Source: an uncultured Eubacteriales bacterium (GTDB taxonomy: Bacteria > Bacillota > Clostridia > Oscillospirales > CAG-272). Taken from it: a stretch of 64,000 nucleotides of DNA. The notes under the pieces were generated by a model. The model was not told the origin of the DNA, did no database searches, and worked only from the letters and a program-made list of their open reading frames with translations. The position numbers and the translations under genes are program-made. Below, piece by piece: positions 56,983 through 64,000 of the stretch (position 1 is the stretch's first letter; every line of letters begins with the position of its first letter). The stretch covers positions 62,001-126,000 of the forward strand of contig CAKSAC010000001.1 in assembly GCA_934434925.1 (NCBI GenBank), written 5' to 3'.

Positions 56983-59163
56983 ATGAAAAAGAGAATTCTC
57001 TCTTTACTTCTTTGCCTGCTCCTTTTGTTCCCGCTCGTTCTGACGTCCTGCGGTGAAAAGAAACAGGGAACGACCGAGGAACCCGAAGAGGCAAAGATTA
57101 CCGTTCCGGCTACCTTGAATTTTTATATTATCAAAGACGCGAGAACGACCGAAGAGTCCATCGCTATCATGGAGCAGAAGTTCAATGATGTCGCCGAGCA
57201 GTTGTACAAAACGCATGTGAACTTTTTCATGTATACGGCAGATGAGTATGAAGAAAAGGTTCTCGGCAAATTGCAATCGGCCGCATCCGTTCAGGGTGAA
57301 TCCGCCGCAGACTGGTTTTCAAGAGAGTTCGCGGACGGCCCGAAGACCGAAAGGGATGAACACAATCTCCCTCGGGAGATCTATCCGGAAATCCGTGATA
57401 ATCAGGTAGATATTCTGCTGATTGCCGGGCGGGATATGTATGACAGATTCAATGCGGCCGGGTATTTGCAGGATATTACCGCAATTGTGGACGCGGACAA
57501 CACTTTCAGCTCCCATATCAACCCCGCGCTTCTCAGCGGCGCGCGCGAAGACGGGAAGCTTTATGCCGTTCCCAATAACGTTCTTATCGGGAAATACACC
57601 TATCTTCTGATTAATCGTGACCTTGTCGATCTGACCTATCAGGGAACTTCCGCAAGCGGGACTTCTCCCTTTCTGAAATATGACGGAAACGCCAATGTCC
57701 TCGATTACGACAAGTGCTATTCGTTTGCCGAGACCTTGCTTGCCAACAGTGACCTGCTGACCCGCCTGAAAAGCAAGAATGCGGAAAAATACGGCCATGT
57801 CGATAAGCTGTATCCGCTGAAAGCGCCTTTTGCATTCCCGACGCTCCATACGTACAGCTATGCTGGCGAGAATACCTTCCTCGGCACAGTCTATAACTAT
57901 TACAGCGGCAATGCGACCGGTGCGTCCTCTCTTTCCGATGTTGTCAATATTTTAGCGCCCGGAAGCACATACAGAAGTTATCTTGCTTTCATGACTTCCG
58001 CCAAAGAACGCCAGTATTACCCGGCGCTCATGAGCGAGACAGACATGTATGCCATGCAGGTTGTGAAATGCACCTATACCGAGTTGCGCGAATACGAAAA
58101 AGAGAACTATTGCTATCTGCTTGACTGCCCGCGTCTGGATGATGACGAACCCTTCAATGCGATGTTTGCCGTCTCTTCCTATTCTGTTTCCGCACAGCGT
58201 TCGCTGGAAATCATCCGCGACCTGCTGGCTAACTCCAAGGCGGAATTGCGCAATATTCTCCAATACGGAGACATTGAAGACGGAACCGATTATTCTTTCA
58301 ATGAAGAAAACGGTACCGTGACCCGTAACAACAGTTGCAGTTACTTCATGAATAACCAGTATACCGGAAATATCGCAATTGTCTATCCCTGCCTGTCTGA
58401 CCCGGGCGTTACCGAAAACTTCCTCTATGATTTCAAAACGCAGAATGAAGCTGCCCGCCGTAATCCGCTTTACGGGCTGACCAATGAAAAGGCATGGAAA
58501 CACGTTATTGACCGCACACAGCAAAACCTGATGGCAGAGAAGTATAAAGAGGGGATCAGAGTGACCATCAATTCTCTCCCGTACTCCTCCGATATGTTGC
58601 AGGCAAAATACAATGTGACCGGAGAACCGTTTGCCAATATCACGCAGCTGCGCACCTATCTGCTCAAACAAATTCCCGCATCGGCTTCCCCTTCCGAATA
58701 TCGCAATATCTGGAAATATATCAAAGCCGATATCGATCCCGGATTTTTGGCGTTGCCCGATGAACTGAACGCCATGATCAAAGAAAACGCCCTGCTTAAT
58801 ACGCGTCTTACCAATGCGGAGCGTGAGATTAAAGCGCTTTCTGCCGGGTTTGAAGGAGATTCCCGTGTGGAGAGCGAGGCTTTTGTTCAGAAAACCGTCC
58901 GGATTTCCGCCGAATATACGGACAGAGTCATGAACGCCACCACGAGGGCGGAATTTGAAACAGCCTGTGACGCGATTGAGAAAATGCTGGACAACGGCCA
59001 GGATCCCAGCAACATATATTTCAAAAATGCCTCGACTTCCGCAACCGGAAAAGCGCCCTACGGTATGCTTCGTCTCTACCGCGATACCGAAAATCCCGCA
59101 AATACCGATTCTTCCTCTCTCCGCGGCTTTGTCTTCTGCTGGTCGCAGGGGTTCATTAAATAA
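56983..59163 (+). CDS. Large lipoprotein resembling extracellular solute-binding proteins
   Basis: A 726-residue exported protein. It has a lipoprotein signal (MKKRILSLLLCLL..., lipobox LTSC near residue 23). Residues 35-450 resemble an ABC-type solute-binding fold: IDILLIAGRDMYDRF, ITAIVDADNTFSSHINPAL and KLYAVPNNVLIGKYTYLLINRDL. The C-terminal 250 residues are helical and unlike usual sugar-binding proteins. No permease or ATPase gene is adjacent, so it is an orphan with its own promoter and terminator. AGGAGG precedes the ATG. Substrate and partner are unknown; a non-transport surface role is possible. Confidence 0.75.
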   Translation: MKKRILSLLLCLLLLFPLVLTSCGEKKQGTTEEPEEAKITVPATLNFYIIKDARTTEESIAIMEQKFNDVAEQLYKTHVNFFMYTADEYEEKVLGKLQSAASVQGESAADWFSREFADGPKTERDEHNLPREIYPEIRDNQVDILLIAGRDMYDRFNAAGYLQDITAIVDADNTFSSHINPALLSGAREDGKLYAVPNNVLIGKYTYLLINRDLVDLTYQGTSASGTSPFLKYDGNANVLDYDKCYSFAETLLANSDLLTRLKSKNAEKYGHVDKLYPLKAPFAFPTLHTYSYAGENTFLGTVYNYYSGNATGASSLSDVVNILAPGSTYRSYLAFMTSAKERQYYPALMSETDMYAMQVVKCTYTELREYEKENYCYLLDCPRLDDDEPFNAMFAVSSYSVSAQRSLEIIRDLLANSKAELRNILQYGDIEDGTDYSFNEENGTVTRNNSCSYFMNNQYTGNIAIVYPCLSDPGVTENFLYDFKTQNEAARRNPLYGLTNEKAWKHVIDRTQQNLMAEKYKEGIRVTINSLPYSSDMLQAKYNVTGEPFANITQLRTYLLKQIPASASPSEYRNIWKYIKADIDPGFLALPDELNAMIKENALLNTRLTNAEREIKALSAGFEGDSRVESEAFVQKTVRISAEYTDRVMNATTRAEFETACDAIEKMLDNGQDPSNIYFKNASTSATGKAPYGMLRLYRDTENPANTDSSSLRGFVFCWSQGFIK

Positions 59164-59177
59164 CATTCTGTACGGAG

Positions 59178-59216
59178 AAGCCGTTCCTGATTCTGCACCG
59201 GGAACGGCTTTTTTGT
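59178..59216 (+). terminator. Terminator after the lipoprotein gene
   Basis: AAGCCGTTCC and GGAACGGCTT form a ten-base-pair stem, followed by TTTTTG. Confidence 0.93.
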
Positions 59217-59244
59217 CGCTTCTGTCCGTATTCCGGTTCGTTGC

Positions 59245-59314
59245 GGAACGCGGGGCGGCTTTGTGGCTTGCTACGGAATGCGGGGCGGCTTTGTGGCTTA
59301 CTACGGAAACGGGG
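59245..59314. repeat. 30-bp tandem repeat, 2.3 copies
   Basis: Units start at 59245, 59275 and 59305 (partial); the common part is GCGGGGCGGCTTTGTGGCTT. The 249-base gap from 59217 to 59465 between the lipoprotein terminator and the feo genes holds nothing else that I can assign. Confidence 0.85.
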
Positions 59315-59465
59315 GGCTTTTCCGGTCGGCAGAGAAGTCCTGTTTTCGATGTTTTATCTTTTCACTCCGCGGGGAACAGACCCCGGAAGATGCTCTTTTC
59401 TACGATTCGTCGGAGTTACCGATAGTAAGAAGAAAAAGGAGACGCGCAAGCATCTCCCTCTTCGG

Positions 59466-59636
59466 TTATTTTTTGTGGCAGGAGCGGCACATCGAACAAT
59501 GCGTACAATTCCCGCCGCAGGTCGATTTCCCCTTTTTTCTGTTTTTTATCAGCTTTACGATAATCAGGATGACAATGGTGATAAGTACCGCCGAGACAAG
59601 CAGGGTTCCCGCATTCGATACAAGCCACGTCAGCAT
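59466..59636 (-). CDS. FeoB-associated Cys-rich membrane protein
   Basis: A 56-residue protein. One hydrophobic helix (about residues 3-30, LTWLVSNAGTLLVSAVL... in type) is followed by a basic stretch KNRKKGK and a Cys-rich tail with CGGNC, THCSMC and RSCHKK. This is the layout of the FeoB-associated family, found next to feoB in Firmicutes. AAAGGAG lies just before the ATG at 59636. It is 19 bases after the feoB stop and co-transcribed with it. It probably assists FeoB or binds iron, by inference. Confidence 0.9.
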   Translation of the reverse strand: MLTWLVSNAGTLLVSAVLITIVILIIVKLIKNRKKGKSTCGGNCTHCSMCRSCHKK

Positions 59637-59655
59637 TGTTGTATCTCCTTTCTTC

Positions 59656-62049
59656 TCAGACTTTTTCGGCCAGTTTTGTCGCTTCTTTATATTTTTTGAA
59701 GAAAAGCATATAGACGATAAATGCCAGTACGAGGATTGCCGCGAAAAGCCCGGGCAAATTAACGGAACCTGTAAAAGCCTGACCGAACTGATTGATCATC
59801 AGCGCGACAAGATATGCAAATCCGCACTGATAACCGATCGCGAACCAAGTCCATTTCGGATTGTTCATTTCGCGTTTGATGGCGCCAATCGCCGCAAAGC
59901 AGGGCGCGCAGAGCAGATTGAATACCAGAAACGAGTACCCGGAAACCGGCGTGAACGCCCGGCTGAGAGCCTGCCAAACGGAGTCGGTTCCGCTGCCGTA
60001 GAGAATTCCCATCGTACCGACGATGTTTTCTTTTGCCACAAGGCCGGTGATCGATGCCACGGCGGCCTGCCAGTTACCAAAGCCCAGCGGGGCGAATATC
60101 CAGGCGATTGCTCCGCCGACTTTCGCAAGGATCGACATATCAAGCTCTTCTTCCGCAAGCATCCGGAAGCCGTCGGGGGTAAACCCGAAATAAGAGGTGA
60201 ACCAGATTACGATAGTTGAAAGAAGGATGATGGTGCCGGCTTTCTTGATGAATGACCAGCCGCGCTCCCACATGGAACGGAGAAGATTGCCGATTGTCGG
60301 ACGGTGATAGGGCGGCAGTTCCATGACGAACGGCGCAGGTTCACCCGCAAACATCTTGGTCTTTTTCAGCATGATACCCGAAACGACGATGGCCGCCATA
60401 CCGATGAAATAGGCACTCGTTGCGACCCAGGCGGAGCCGCCGAAAATTGCGCCGGCAATCATCGCGATAAAGGGAACCTTGGCACCGCAGGGAATAAAGG
60501 TGGTGGTCATGATGGTCATGCGCCGGTCGCGTTCATTTTCGATGGTACGGCTTGCCATGATCCCGGGAACACCGCACCCGACGCCGATCAGCATCGGGAT
60601 GAAAGATTTCCCGGAAAGCCCGAATTTCCGGAATACGCGGTCCAGTACAAATGCGATCCGCGCCATATATCCGCAGGCTTCGAGAAACGCCAGCAACAGA
60701 AACAGGACAAGCATCTGCGGAACAAAACCGAGCACCGCGCCGACCCCGGCAACGATACCGTCCAGTACCAGTCCTTTCAGCCAGTCGGCCGCGTGGACGG
60801 CATCGAGACCTTTTTCGACCAAAGCGGGAATGCCGGGAATCCACAAACCGTAATCGGCGGGATCCGGCTCTTCTCCAATCTTTTCCAGCGTTTCCATGGC
60901 TTCTTTGTACTCCGCCTGCGTCGCGGTTTTTTCGACAATTTCAAGCGTTTCTTCGTCGGTTATCGTGTAGACGAATTCGCCTGTCGGCGCGGTTCCGTTT
61001 TTTTCAATATAGTCACGATACCCTTTTGAAATCGCGGAGGCCTCCTGGTATTTTTCCGCAATTTCCGCATACCCGCCGTCGTTGAACAAATGAAATCCGT
61101 CGCCGAAAATATGATCGTTGGTAAAGTCGGTCGCGGGCGCTCCGACTCCCACCATGGCAATCCAGTATACAAGAAACATCACCAGCGCAAAAATCGGAAG
61201 CCCGAGCCAGCGGTTGGTAACGATCTTGTCGATCTTATCAGAACGCGAAAGTGTTCCGCTCTTTTTCTTTTTATAACAGGCTTTGATCACTTCCGCAATA
61301 TAAAGATACCGCTCGTTGGTGATAATGCTTTCCGCATCATCGTCCAGTTCCGCTTCCGCCGCCCGGATATCTTTTTCAATATGTAAAAGCGTATCAGCAG
61401 GGATGTTCAGGCGGTTCAGCACCTTGTCATCCCGCTCAAACACTTTGATGGCGTACCATCTTTGCCGTTCTTCCGGAAGCTCGTGCAGAGCCGCTTCTTC
61501 AATATGAGCGATTGCATGTTCCACCGGGCCGGAGAAGGTATGCATCGGCGTGGTTTTTCCGCTTTTTGCAGCTTCGACGGCTACTTCGGCGGCGCCCATC
61601 ACGCCGGTTCCTTTCAACGCCGATATTTCAATGACCTTACAATCCAATTGGCGTGATAACGCCGTAATGTCGATCCGGTCACCGTTTTTTTGAACAATGT
61701 CCATCATATTGACGGCAACCACGACCGGAATCCCCAGTTCAGTCAGTTGCGTGGTGAGATAGAGGTTCCTTTCCAGATTCGTTCCGTCCACGATGTTGAG
61801 GATCGCGTCGGGCGTTTCGTCAACAAGATAGTTCCTCGCCACGACCTCTTCCAGCGTATAAGGTGAGAGCGAATAAATTCCGGGAAGATCGACGATCGTG
61901 ACCCCCTCATGCCGCTTCAGTTTCCCTTCTTTCTTTTCCACGGTGACGCCGGGCCAGTTACCGACAAATTGGTTGGAACCGGTCAATGCGTTGAAAAGGG
62001 TGGTTTTTCCGCTGTTCGGGTTGCCCGCGAGGGCGATTTTTAATGCCAT
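59656..62049 (-). CDS. feoB: Ferrous iron transport protein B
   Basis: A 797-residue Fe(II) transporter. The N-terminal G domain has GNPNSGKTT (residues 9-17), VDLPGIYSL and NMMD, followed by a helical regulatory domain to about 270. The membrane part has two Gate motifs, including a GVGCGVPGIMASRTIENERDRR segment (ends cited GVGCGVPG and ENERDRR) and PCFAAIGAIKREM. It imports iron under low oxygen. An unusual stretch of about 100 residues (about 320-420) rich in charged residues lies between early membrane helices. A perfect operator palindrome lies 46 bases upstream. Confidence 0.95.
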   Translation of the reverse strand: MALKIALAGNPNSGKTTLFNALTGSNQFVGNWPGVTVEKKEGKLKRHEGVTIVDLPGIYSLSPYTLEEVVARNYLVDETPDAILNIVDGTNLERNLYLTTQLTELGIPVVVAVNMMDIVQKNGDRIDITALSRQLDCKVIEISALKGTGVMGAAEVAVEAAKSGKTTPMHTFSGPVEHAIAHIEEAALHELPEERQRWYAIKVFERDDKVLNRLNIPADTLLHIEKDIRAAEAELDDDAESIITNERYLYIAEVIKACYKKKKSGTLSRSDKIDKIVTNRWLGLPIFALVMFLVYWIAMVGVGAPATDFTNDHIFGDGFHLFNDGGYAEIAEKYQEASAISKGYRDYIEKNGTAPTGEFVYTITDEETLEIVEKTATQAEYKEAMETLEKIGEEPDPADYGLWIPGIPALVEKGLDAVHAADWLKGLVLDGIVAGVGAVLGFVPQMLVLFLLLAFLEACGYMARIAFVLDRVFRKFGLSGKSFIPMLIGVGCGVPGIMASRTIENERDRRMTIMTTTFIPCGAKVPFIAMIAGAIFGGSAWVATSAYFIGMAAIVVSGIMLKKTKMFAGEPAPFVMELPPYHRPTIGNLLRSMWERGWSFIKKAGTIILLSTIVIWFTSYFGFTPDGFRMLAEEELDMSILAKVGGAIAWIFAPLGFGNWQAAVASITGLVAKENIVGTMGILYGSGTDSVWQALSRAFTPVSGYSFLVFNLLCAPCFAAIGAIKREMNNPKWTWFAIGYQCGFAYLVALMINQFGQAFTGSVNLPGLFAAILVLAFIVYMLFFKKYKEATKLAEKV

Positions 62050-62094
62050 GTCGTATTCCTTTCTGCGCGGAGCGCATGTTTATCCGTATTTGTC

Positions 62095-62110
62095 GTTAGC
62101 ATATGCTAAC
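62095..62110. promoter_or_regulatory. DtxR-type operator, site 1 (upstream of feoB)
   Basis: GTTAGCATATGCTAAC is a perfect 16-base palindrome between the feoA terminator and feoB. It implies a separate regulated feoB transcript or internal promoter. Confidence 0.75.
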
Positions 62111-62118
62111 CTTTGAGC

Positions 62119-62142
62119 CGAAAAATAAGGGGATATATCCCC
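62119..62142 (-). terminator. Terminator after the GTG-start feoA
   Basis: On the minus strand GGGGATATATCCCC forms a hairpin followed by TTATTTTT. It should separate most feoA transcripts from feoB. Confidence 0.65.
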
Positions 62143-62150
62143 CGGGAGAA

Positions 62151-62372
62151 TTATTCGACTTCAATCATTTCTGCGTCGGCTTTTCGCAAAGACAGCTCAT
62201 AATTCCGGACGGTCACTTCCATGGGATCGCCGAGTGGAGCTACCTTGCGCACATATACTACGGTTCCCCGCGTGATCCCCATGTCCATAATCCGGCGTTT
62301 GACGGCTCCTTCACCATGCAGTTTCACCACTTTGGCGCTTGTTCCGATTTTGACATCATTCAGTGTGTTCAC
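62151..62372 (-). CDS. feoA: FeoA family protein (GTG start)
   Basis: A 73-residue SH3-like protein of the FeoA family that supports FeoB. Family features are KVVKLHGEGAVKRRIMDMGITRGT (ends cited KVVKLHGEG and MDMGITRG) and VRNYELSLRKADAEMIEV at the end. It starts with GTG at 62372, preceded by AAGGAGG at good spacing. It is the second of two FeoA-like genes in the transcript, 29 bases after the first. Confidence 0.92.
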   Translation of the reverse strand: MNTLNDVKIGTSAKVVKLHGEGAVKRRIMDMGITRGTVVYVRKVAPLGDPMEVTVRNYELSLRKADAEMIEVE

Positions 62373-62401
62373 AGTGTTTTCCTCCTTAATATTTATGCTA
62401 T

Positions 62402-62614
62402 TTATACCATGATTCTTCTTGCCAGTTCATCAGAAAGTGCCACGCGGGATTCCCGGACCCTGACGATCACATTTCCGCCGAGAGTATTGACGATAATCAC
62501 TTCGGCCCCGATATTGATTCCAAGATCTTCAAGGTGTTTTTTTACTTCCGGCGATCCGCCGATCTTCTTGACGATCTGCGGCGCTCCCGGATCTGCGAAA
62601 TTCAAAGGCATCAT
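62402..62614 (-). CDS. FeoA domain protein, first of two
   Basis: A 70-residue FeoA-like protein (MMPLNFADPG, then GGSPEVKKHLEDLGI and VIVRVRESRVALSDELARRI, ends cited). The start is ambiguous: an ATG at 62680 has AAGGAGG upstream, but that site straddles the predicted transcription start (about 62690), and its 22 extra residues do not look like FeoA. ATG at 62614 (or 62611) with GGAGGGG is preferred. It is the first gene behind the repressible feo promoter. FeoA pairs like this are common in Clostridia; the roles may differ. Confidence 0.88.
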   Translation of the reverse strand: MMPLNFADPGAPQIVKKIGGSPEVKKHLEDLGINIGAEVIIVNTLGGNVIVRVRESRVALSDELARRIMV

Positions 62615-62672
62615 TTTCCCCTCCGGTAACTTTGTATCGGTCGGCGTACGCCAACGGGTTTTCAAATCGGCG

Positions 62673-62688
62673 GTTAGCATACCCTAAC
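62673..62688. promoter_or_regulatory. DtxR-type operator, site 2 (over the feoA start point)
   Basis: GTTAGCATACCCTAAC matches site 1 except for two bases and covers the region just downstream of the predicted start point. Confidence 0.7.
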
Positions 62689-62696
62689 CTCCTTCT

Positions 62697-62725
62697 ATTA
62701 TAGTTAGCGTATGCTAATTTGTCAA
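62697..62725 (-). promoter_or_regulatory. Perfect consensus promoter of feoA-feoA
   Basis: On the minus strand TTGACA (62725-62720) and TATAAT (62702-62697), spacer 17. The spacer is almost entirely operator site 3. Confidence 0.92.
62703..62718. promoter_or_regulatory. DtxR-type operator, site 3 (inside the feoA promoter spacer)
   Basis: GTTAGCGTATGCTAAT differs from site 1 at two positions and fits between -35 and -10, so bound repressor would exclude polymerase. Confidence 0.75.
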
Positions 62726-62763
62726 TAGTTTTTGTGAAATTTGTAATTATTTTACGAAAAGAT

Positions 62764-62792
62764 TTGATTTTCTCCTGTTTTTGTGGTATGCT
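62764..62792 (+). promoter_or_regulatory. Promoter of the DtxR-family regulator gene
   Basis: TTGATT at 62764-62769 and TATGCT at 62787-62792, spacer 17. The -10 overlaps operator site 4. Confidence 0.7.
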
Positions 62793-62801
62793 ATTGCTAA
62801 C
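62786..62801. promoter_or_regulatory. Degenerate DtxR-type operator, site 4
   Basis: GTATGCTATTGCTAAC keeps 11 of 16 positions of site 1, with the right half intact. It overlaps the -10 of the regulator promoter and suggests weak self-repression. Confidence 0.5.
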
Positions 62802-62825
62802 TACATGTGAGGTGTTAAAATAGCC

Positions 62826-63197
62826 ATGCTTGAATCCGGAGAAATGTATCTTGAAACAATCTACATCCTGTCCCGAAAGTCTTCCGCCGTCCGTGGCGTT
62901 GATATCGGAGAATATATGGGCTACTCAAAGCCTTCCGTCAGCCGTGCGCTCGGCCTTCTGAAAAAAGAAGGGATGATTAAGACAAATAAGGAAGGATATA
63001 TTGTTCTTACCGCCATGGGAGAAGAGAAAGCAAAAAAAATCTATGAGAGACACACGGTCCTGACAAAACTGTTACAGAACCTCGGTGTTGATGAACAGAC
63101 GGCCGCAGAAGATGCCTGCCGCATTGAACATTATCTCAGCGACAAGTCGTTTGAAGCGATGAAGAGGCATGTCGAAAAGCATACGGGGGGCGTATAA
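62826..63197 (+). CDS. DtxR/MntR-family metal-dependent repressor
   Basis: A 123-residue regulator with the winged helix (VRGVDIGEYMGYSKPSVSRALGLLKKEGMI, ends cited VRGVDIGEYMG and LLKKEGMI) and the metal-binding dimerisation domain (ERHTVLTKLLQNLGV, AAEDACRIEHYLSD). It lacks the C-terminal SH3 domain of DtxR, as MntR-like members do. The HxxL...C/EHxxS metal-ligand pattern is present (Cys and Glu-His in DACRIEHYLS). Position and matching operators point to Fe(II)-dependent control of feo. GAGGTG lies 11 bases before the ATG, slightly far. Confidence 0.92.
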   Translation: MLESGEMYLETIYILSRKSSAVRGVDIGEYMGYSKPSVSRALGLLKKEGMIKTNKEGYIVLTAMGEEKAKKIYERHTVLTKLLQNLGVDEQTAAEDACRIEHYLSDKSFEAMKRHVEKHTGGV

Positions 63198-63230
63198 AAG
63201 CGCGCTTTGCTTTTCTTATGAGCGATAACT

Positions 63231-63305
63231 GCCGCCCGAACATAAAAACAAAAGCGGGCTGCAAGCGAATGCCGCCCGGACATAAAAACAAAAGCGGTCT
63301 GCAAG
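63231..63305. repeat. 40-bp period direct repeat at the tRNA terminator
   Basis: A 35-base unit starting GCCGCCCG and ending GCTGCAAG/TCTGCAAG begins at 63231 and again at 63271 with three or so mismatches. The second copy forms the terminator arm of the tRNA operon, so the first looks like a duplicated, orphan half-terminator. Confidence 0.8.
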
Positions 63306-63325
63306 AAGTTCTTACAGACCGTTTT
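63283..63325 (-). terminator. Terminator of the tRNA-Gly/tRNA-Arg operon
   Basis: On the minus strand CGGTCTG and CAGACCG pair around a 13-base loop and are followed by CTTTTGTTTTT. Confidence 0.88.
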
Positions 63326-63400
63326 GGCGCGCCTGATAGGATTCGAACCTACGACCTACCGGTTCGTAGCCGGGCACTCTATCCGCTGAGCTACAGGCGC
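63325..63400 (-). tRNA. tRNA-Arg(ACG)
   Basis: A 76-base tRNA on the minus strand with acceptor arms GCGCCTG and CAGGCGC, T-loop GGTTCGAATCC, anticodon loop CTACGAA (anticodon ACG at plus positions 63365-63367) and an encoded CCA. ACG is the usual arginine anticodon, read as inosine at the first position. It is transcribed after tRNA-Gly. Confidence 0.95.
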
Positions 63401-63403
63401 ATT

Positions 63404-63477
63404 TGGAGCGGGTGATGGGAATCGAACCCACACGACCAGCTTGGAAGGCTGGGATTCTACCATTGAACTACACCCGC
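63404..63477 (-). tRNA. tRNA-Gly(TCC)
   Basis: A 74-base tRNA on the minus strand with acceptor arms GCGGGTG and CACCCGC, T-loop GGTTCGATTCC, anticodon loop CTTCCAA (anticodon TCC at plus 63443-63445) and an encoded CCA. It lies three bases before tRNA-Arg. Confidence 0.95.
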
Positions 63478-63495
63478 ACATCCGCGCGCCCTATT

Positions 63496-63524
63496 ATGAT
63501 AGCACACAGTATTCGATTTGTCAA
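63496..63524 (-). promoter_or_regulatory. Promoter of the tRNA operon
   Basis: On the minus strand TTGACA (63524-63519) and TATCAT (63501-63496), spacer 17. Confidence 0.85.
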
Positions 63525-63555
63525 GGGAAAAACTCAAAAAAAACAACTTTTTTTC

Positions 63556-63584
63556 TTGCTTTGCGGGGCGTTCTGTGGTAAAAT
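63556..63584 (+). promoter_or_regulatory. Promoter of the endonuclease IV-like gene
   Basis: TTGCTT at 63556-63561 and TAAAAT at 63579-63584, spacer 17. Confidence 0.7.
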
Positions 63585-63625
63585 GAAAAAGCAGTGAAAA
63601 ACAGATTTCAGAGAAGGGAAAAAAC

Positions 63626-64000
63626 ATGAATCTTACACCGTTGTTCGGTCCCGGCGGAAACAGCCAGGCTTTTTATGATGATGGGCATAAATCCAGTAAA
63701 GAAGCGCCGGCCTGGGTAGCCGCGCAGGGGCTGGATGCTTATGAGTTCGAGGCGGGAAACGGTCTTACGGCAGGAATAGACACTCTTTCTGCCATCGGTC
63801 TCGCCGCAGAGGAGTCCGGCATCCGGATGTCCTTTCATACGCCCTATTTTATCTCGCTCTCCGGCACCGATCCCGAAAAACGGCTGAAAAGTATCGGATA
63901 TATCAGTCAATCGCTTCGTGCGGCCGAGTTGTTGCGGGCGGAGATTATTGTTGTGCATACCGGGAGTGCCGCCAAAATCAGCAGGGAAGAAGCGATGAAC
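63626..64000 (+). CDS. Endonuclease IV-like TIM-barrel protein, 3'-truncated by window edge
   Basis: The first 125 codons of a TIM-barrel protein of the AP endonuclease family 2 (Nfo-like). Visible features are FGPGGNSQAFYDDGHK, GLDAYEFEAGNG, MSFHTPYFISLSG with a metal-binding His, and IIVVHTGS with a second His. These suit a deoxyribonuclease IV that cuts abasic DNA, although a sugar isomerase-type relative cannot be excluded from the N-terminus. GAAGGG lies upstream of the ATG. The end is beyond the window. Confidence 0.85.
   Translation, partial: MNLTPLFGPGGNSQAFYDDGHKSSKEAPAWVAAQGLDAYEFEAGNGLTAGIDTLSAIGLAAEESGIRMSFHTPYFISLSGTDPEKRLKSIGYISQSLRAAELLRAEIIVVHTGSAAKISREEAMN

Noticed and set aside
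57952..59166. A 404-codon minus-strand open frame
   Set aside because: Antisense to the orphan lipoprotein gene, which has a signal peptide, promoter and terminator.
59263..60219. A 318-codon plus-strand open frame from the 30-bp repeats into feoB
   Set aside because: Runs antisense to feoB and the FeoB-associated gene, and its start lies in tandem repeats.
62615..62680. Upstream ATG at 62680 as the start of the first FeoA gene
   Set aside because: Its binding site overlaps the predicted transcription start and operator, and the 22 extra residues do not resemble FeoA.

Overview
The window looks like a chromosomal segment of a Gram-positive, endospore-forming member of the Clostridia, probably an uncultured gut lineage. 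The evidence is spoIIGA-sigE, strong AGGAGG-type ribosome binding sites, consensus TTGACA-17-TATAAT promoters, several lipoproteins, and housekeeping blocks in clostridial order (nusB-xseA-xseB-tlyA-nadK-argR-recN, murB-whiA-dnaE, dgt-dnaG-rpoD, tig-clpP-clpX). GC content is moderate to high by eye. I cannot name a genus. No prophage, transposase or CRISPR array is visible; this is mainly core genome with a few accessory genes.

Layout. 1-7.9 kb: 3' end of radA, a GDT1-type cation transporter, a radical SAM protein, an EF-G paralogue, an E2-like acyltransferase lacking its catalytic His, an AraC regulator and a CmpB-type membrane protein. 8.0-13.0 kb: a complete branched-chain amino acid ABC operon (livJHMGF) behind a consensus promoter. 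13.0-16.7 kb (minus): tig-clpP-clpX, with a histone-H1-like tail on trigger factor. 16.85-17.0 kb: seven tandem 22-bp repeats. 17-20 kb: a GH2 glycosidase, a phosphoesterase and a DUF1540 protein. 20.2-25.3 kb (minus): lepB-rbgA-rnhB-yraN-M19 dipeptidase-thrC. 25.3-31 kb: rplS, hit, a U32 peptidase, uppP, ung, small membrane proteins and an M23 peptidase. 31.1-43.3 kb: a long tightly coupled operon from nusB to dnaE. 43.3-49.3 kb: cvpA, clpE-like, mrp, spoIIGA-sigE, rpmE. 49.6-56.9 kb: hflX, yigZ, dgt-dnaG and two tandem primary-type sigma factors. 57-59.2 kb: an orphan 726-aa lipoprotein. 59.4-63.2 kb: an iron-uptake locus (feoA-feoA, feoB, a FeoB-associated peptide) with a divergent DtxR-type regulator and four matching operators. 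63.3-64 kb: tRNA-Gly, tRNA-Arg and the start of an endonuclease IV-like gene.

How the parts fit. The feo locus can be read as a circuit: a short DtxR-family repressor faces two small FeoA genes. A GTTAGC-type palindrome fills the -35/-10 spacer of the feoA promoter, another lies over its start point, a third lies in front of feoB, and a degenerate copy overlaps the repressor's own -10. In the replication and transcription block, dnaG is followed by two rpoD-like genes with nearly identical DNA-contact regions, which suggests two housekeeping sigma factors encoded in tandem. The genome also seems prone to short tandem duplications: 22 bp x7, 24 bp x2, 30 bp x2.3 and 40-bp period x2 in intergenic DNA, and 135 bp x2 inside tig.

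No single cluster is clearly a new defence or biosynthetic system. The strongest leads are the tandem sigma factors, the H1-like trigger-factor tail, the phased 22-bp array upstream of tig, and the operator layout of the feo locus.
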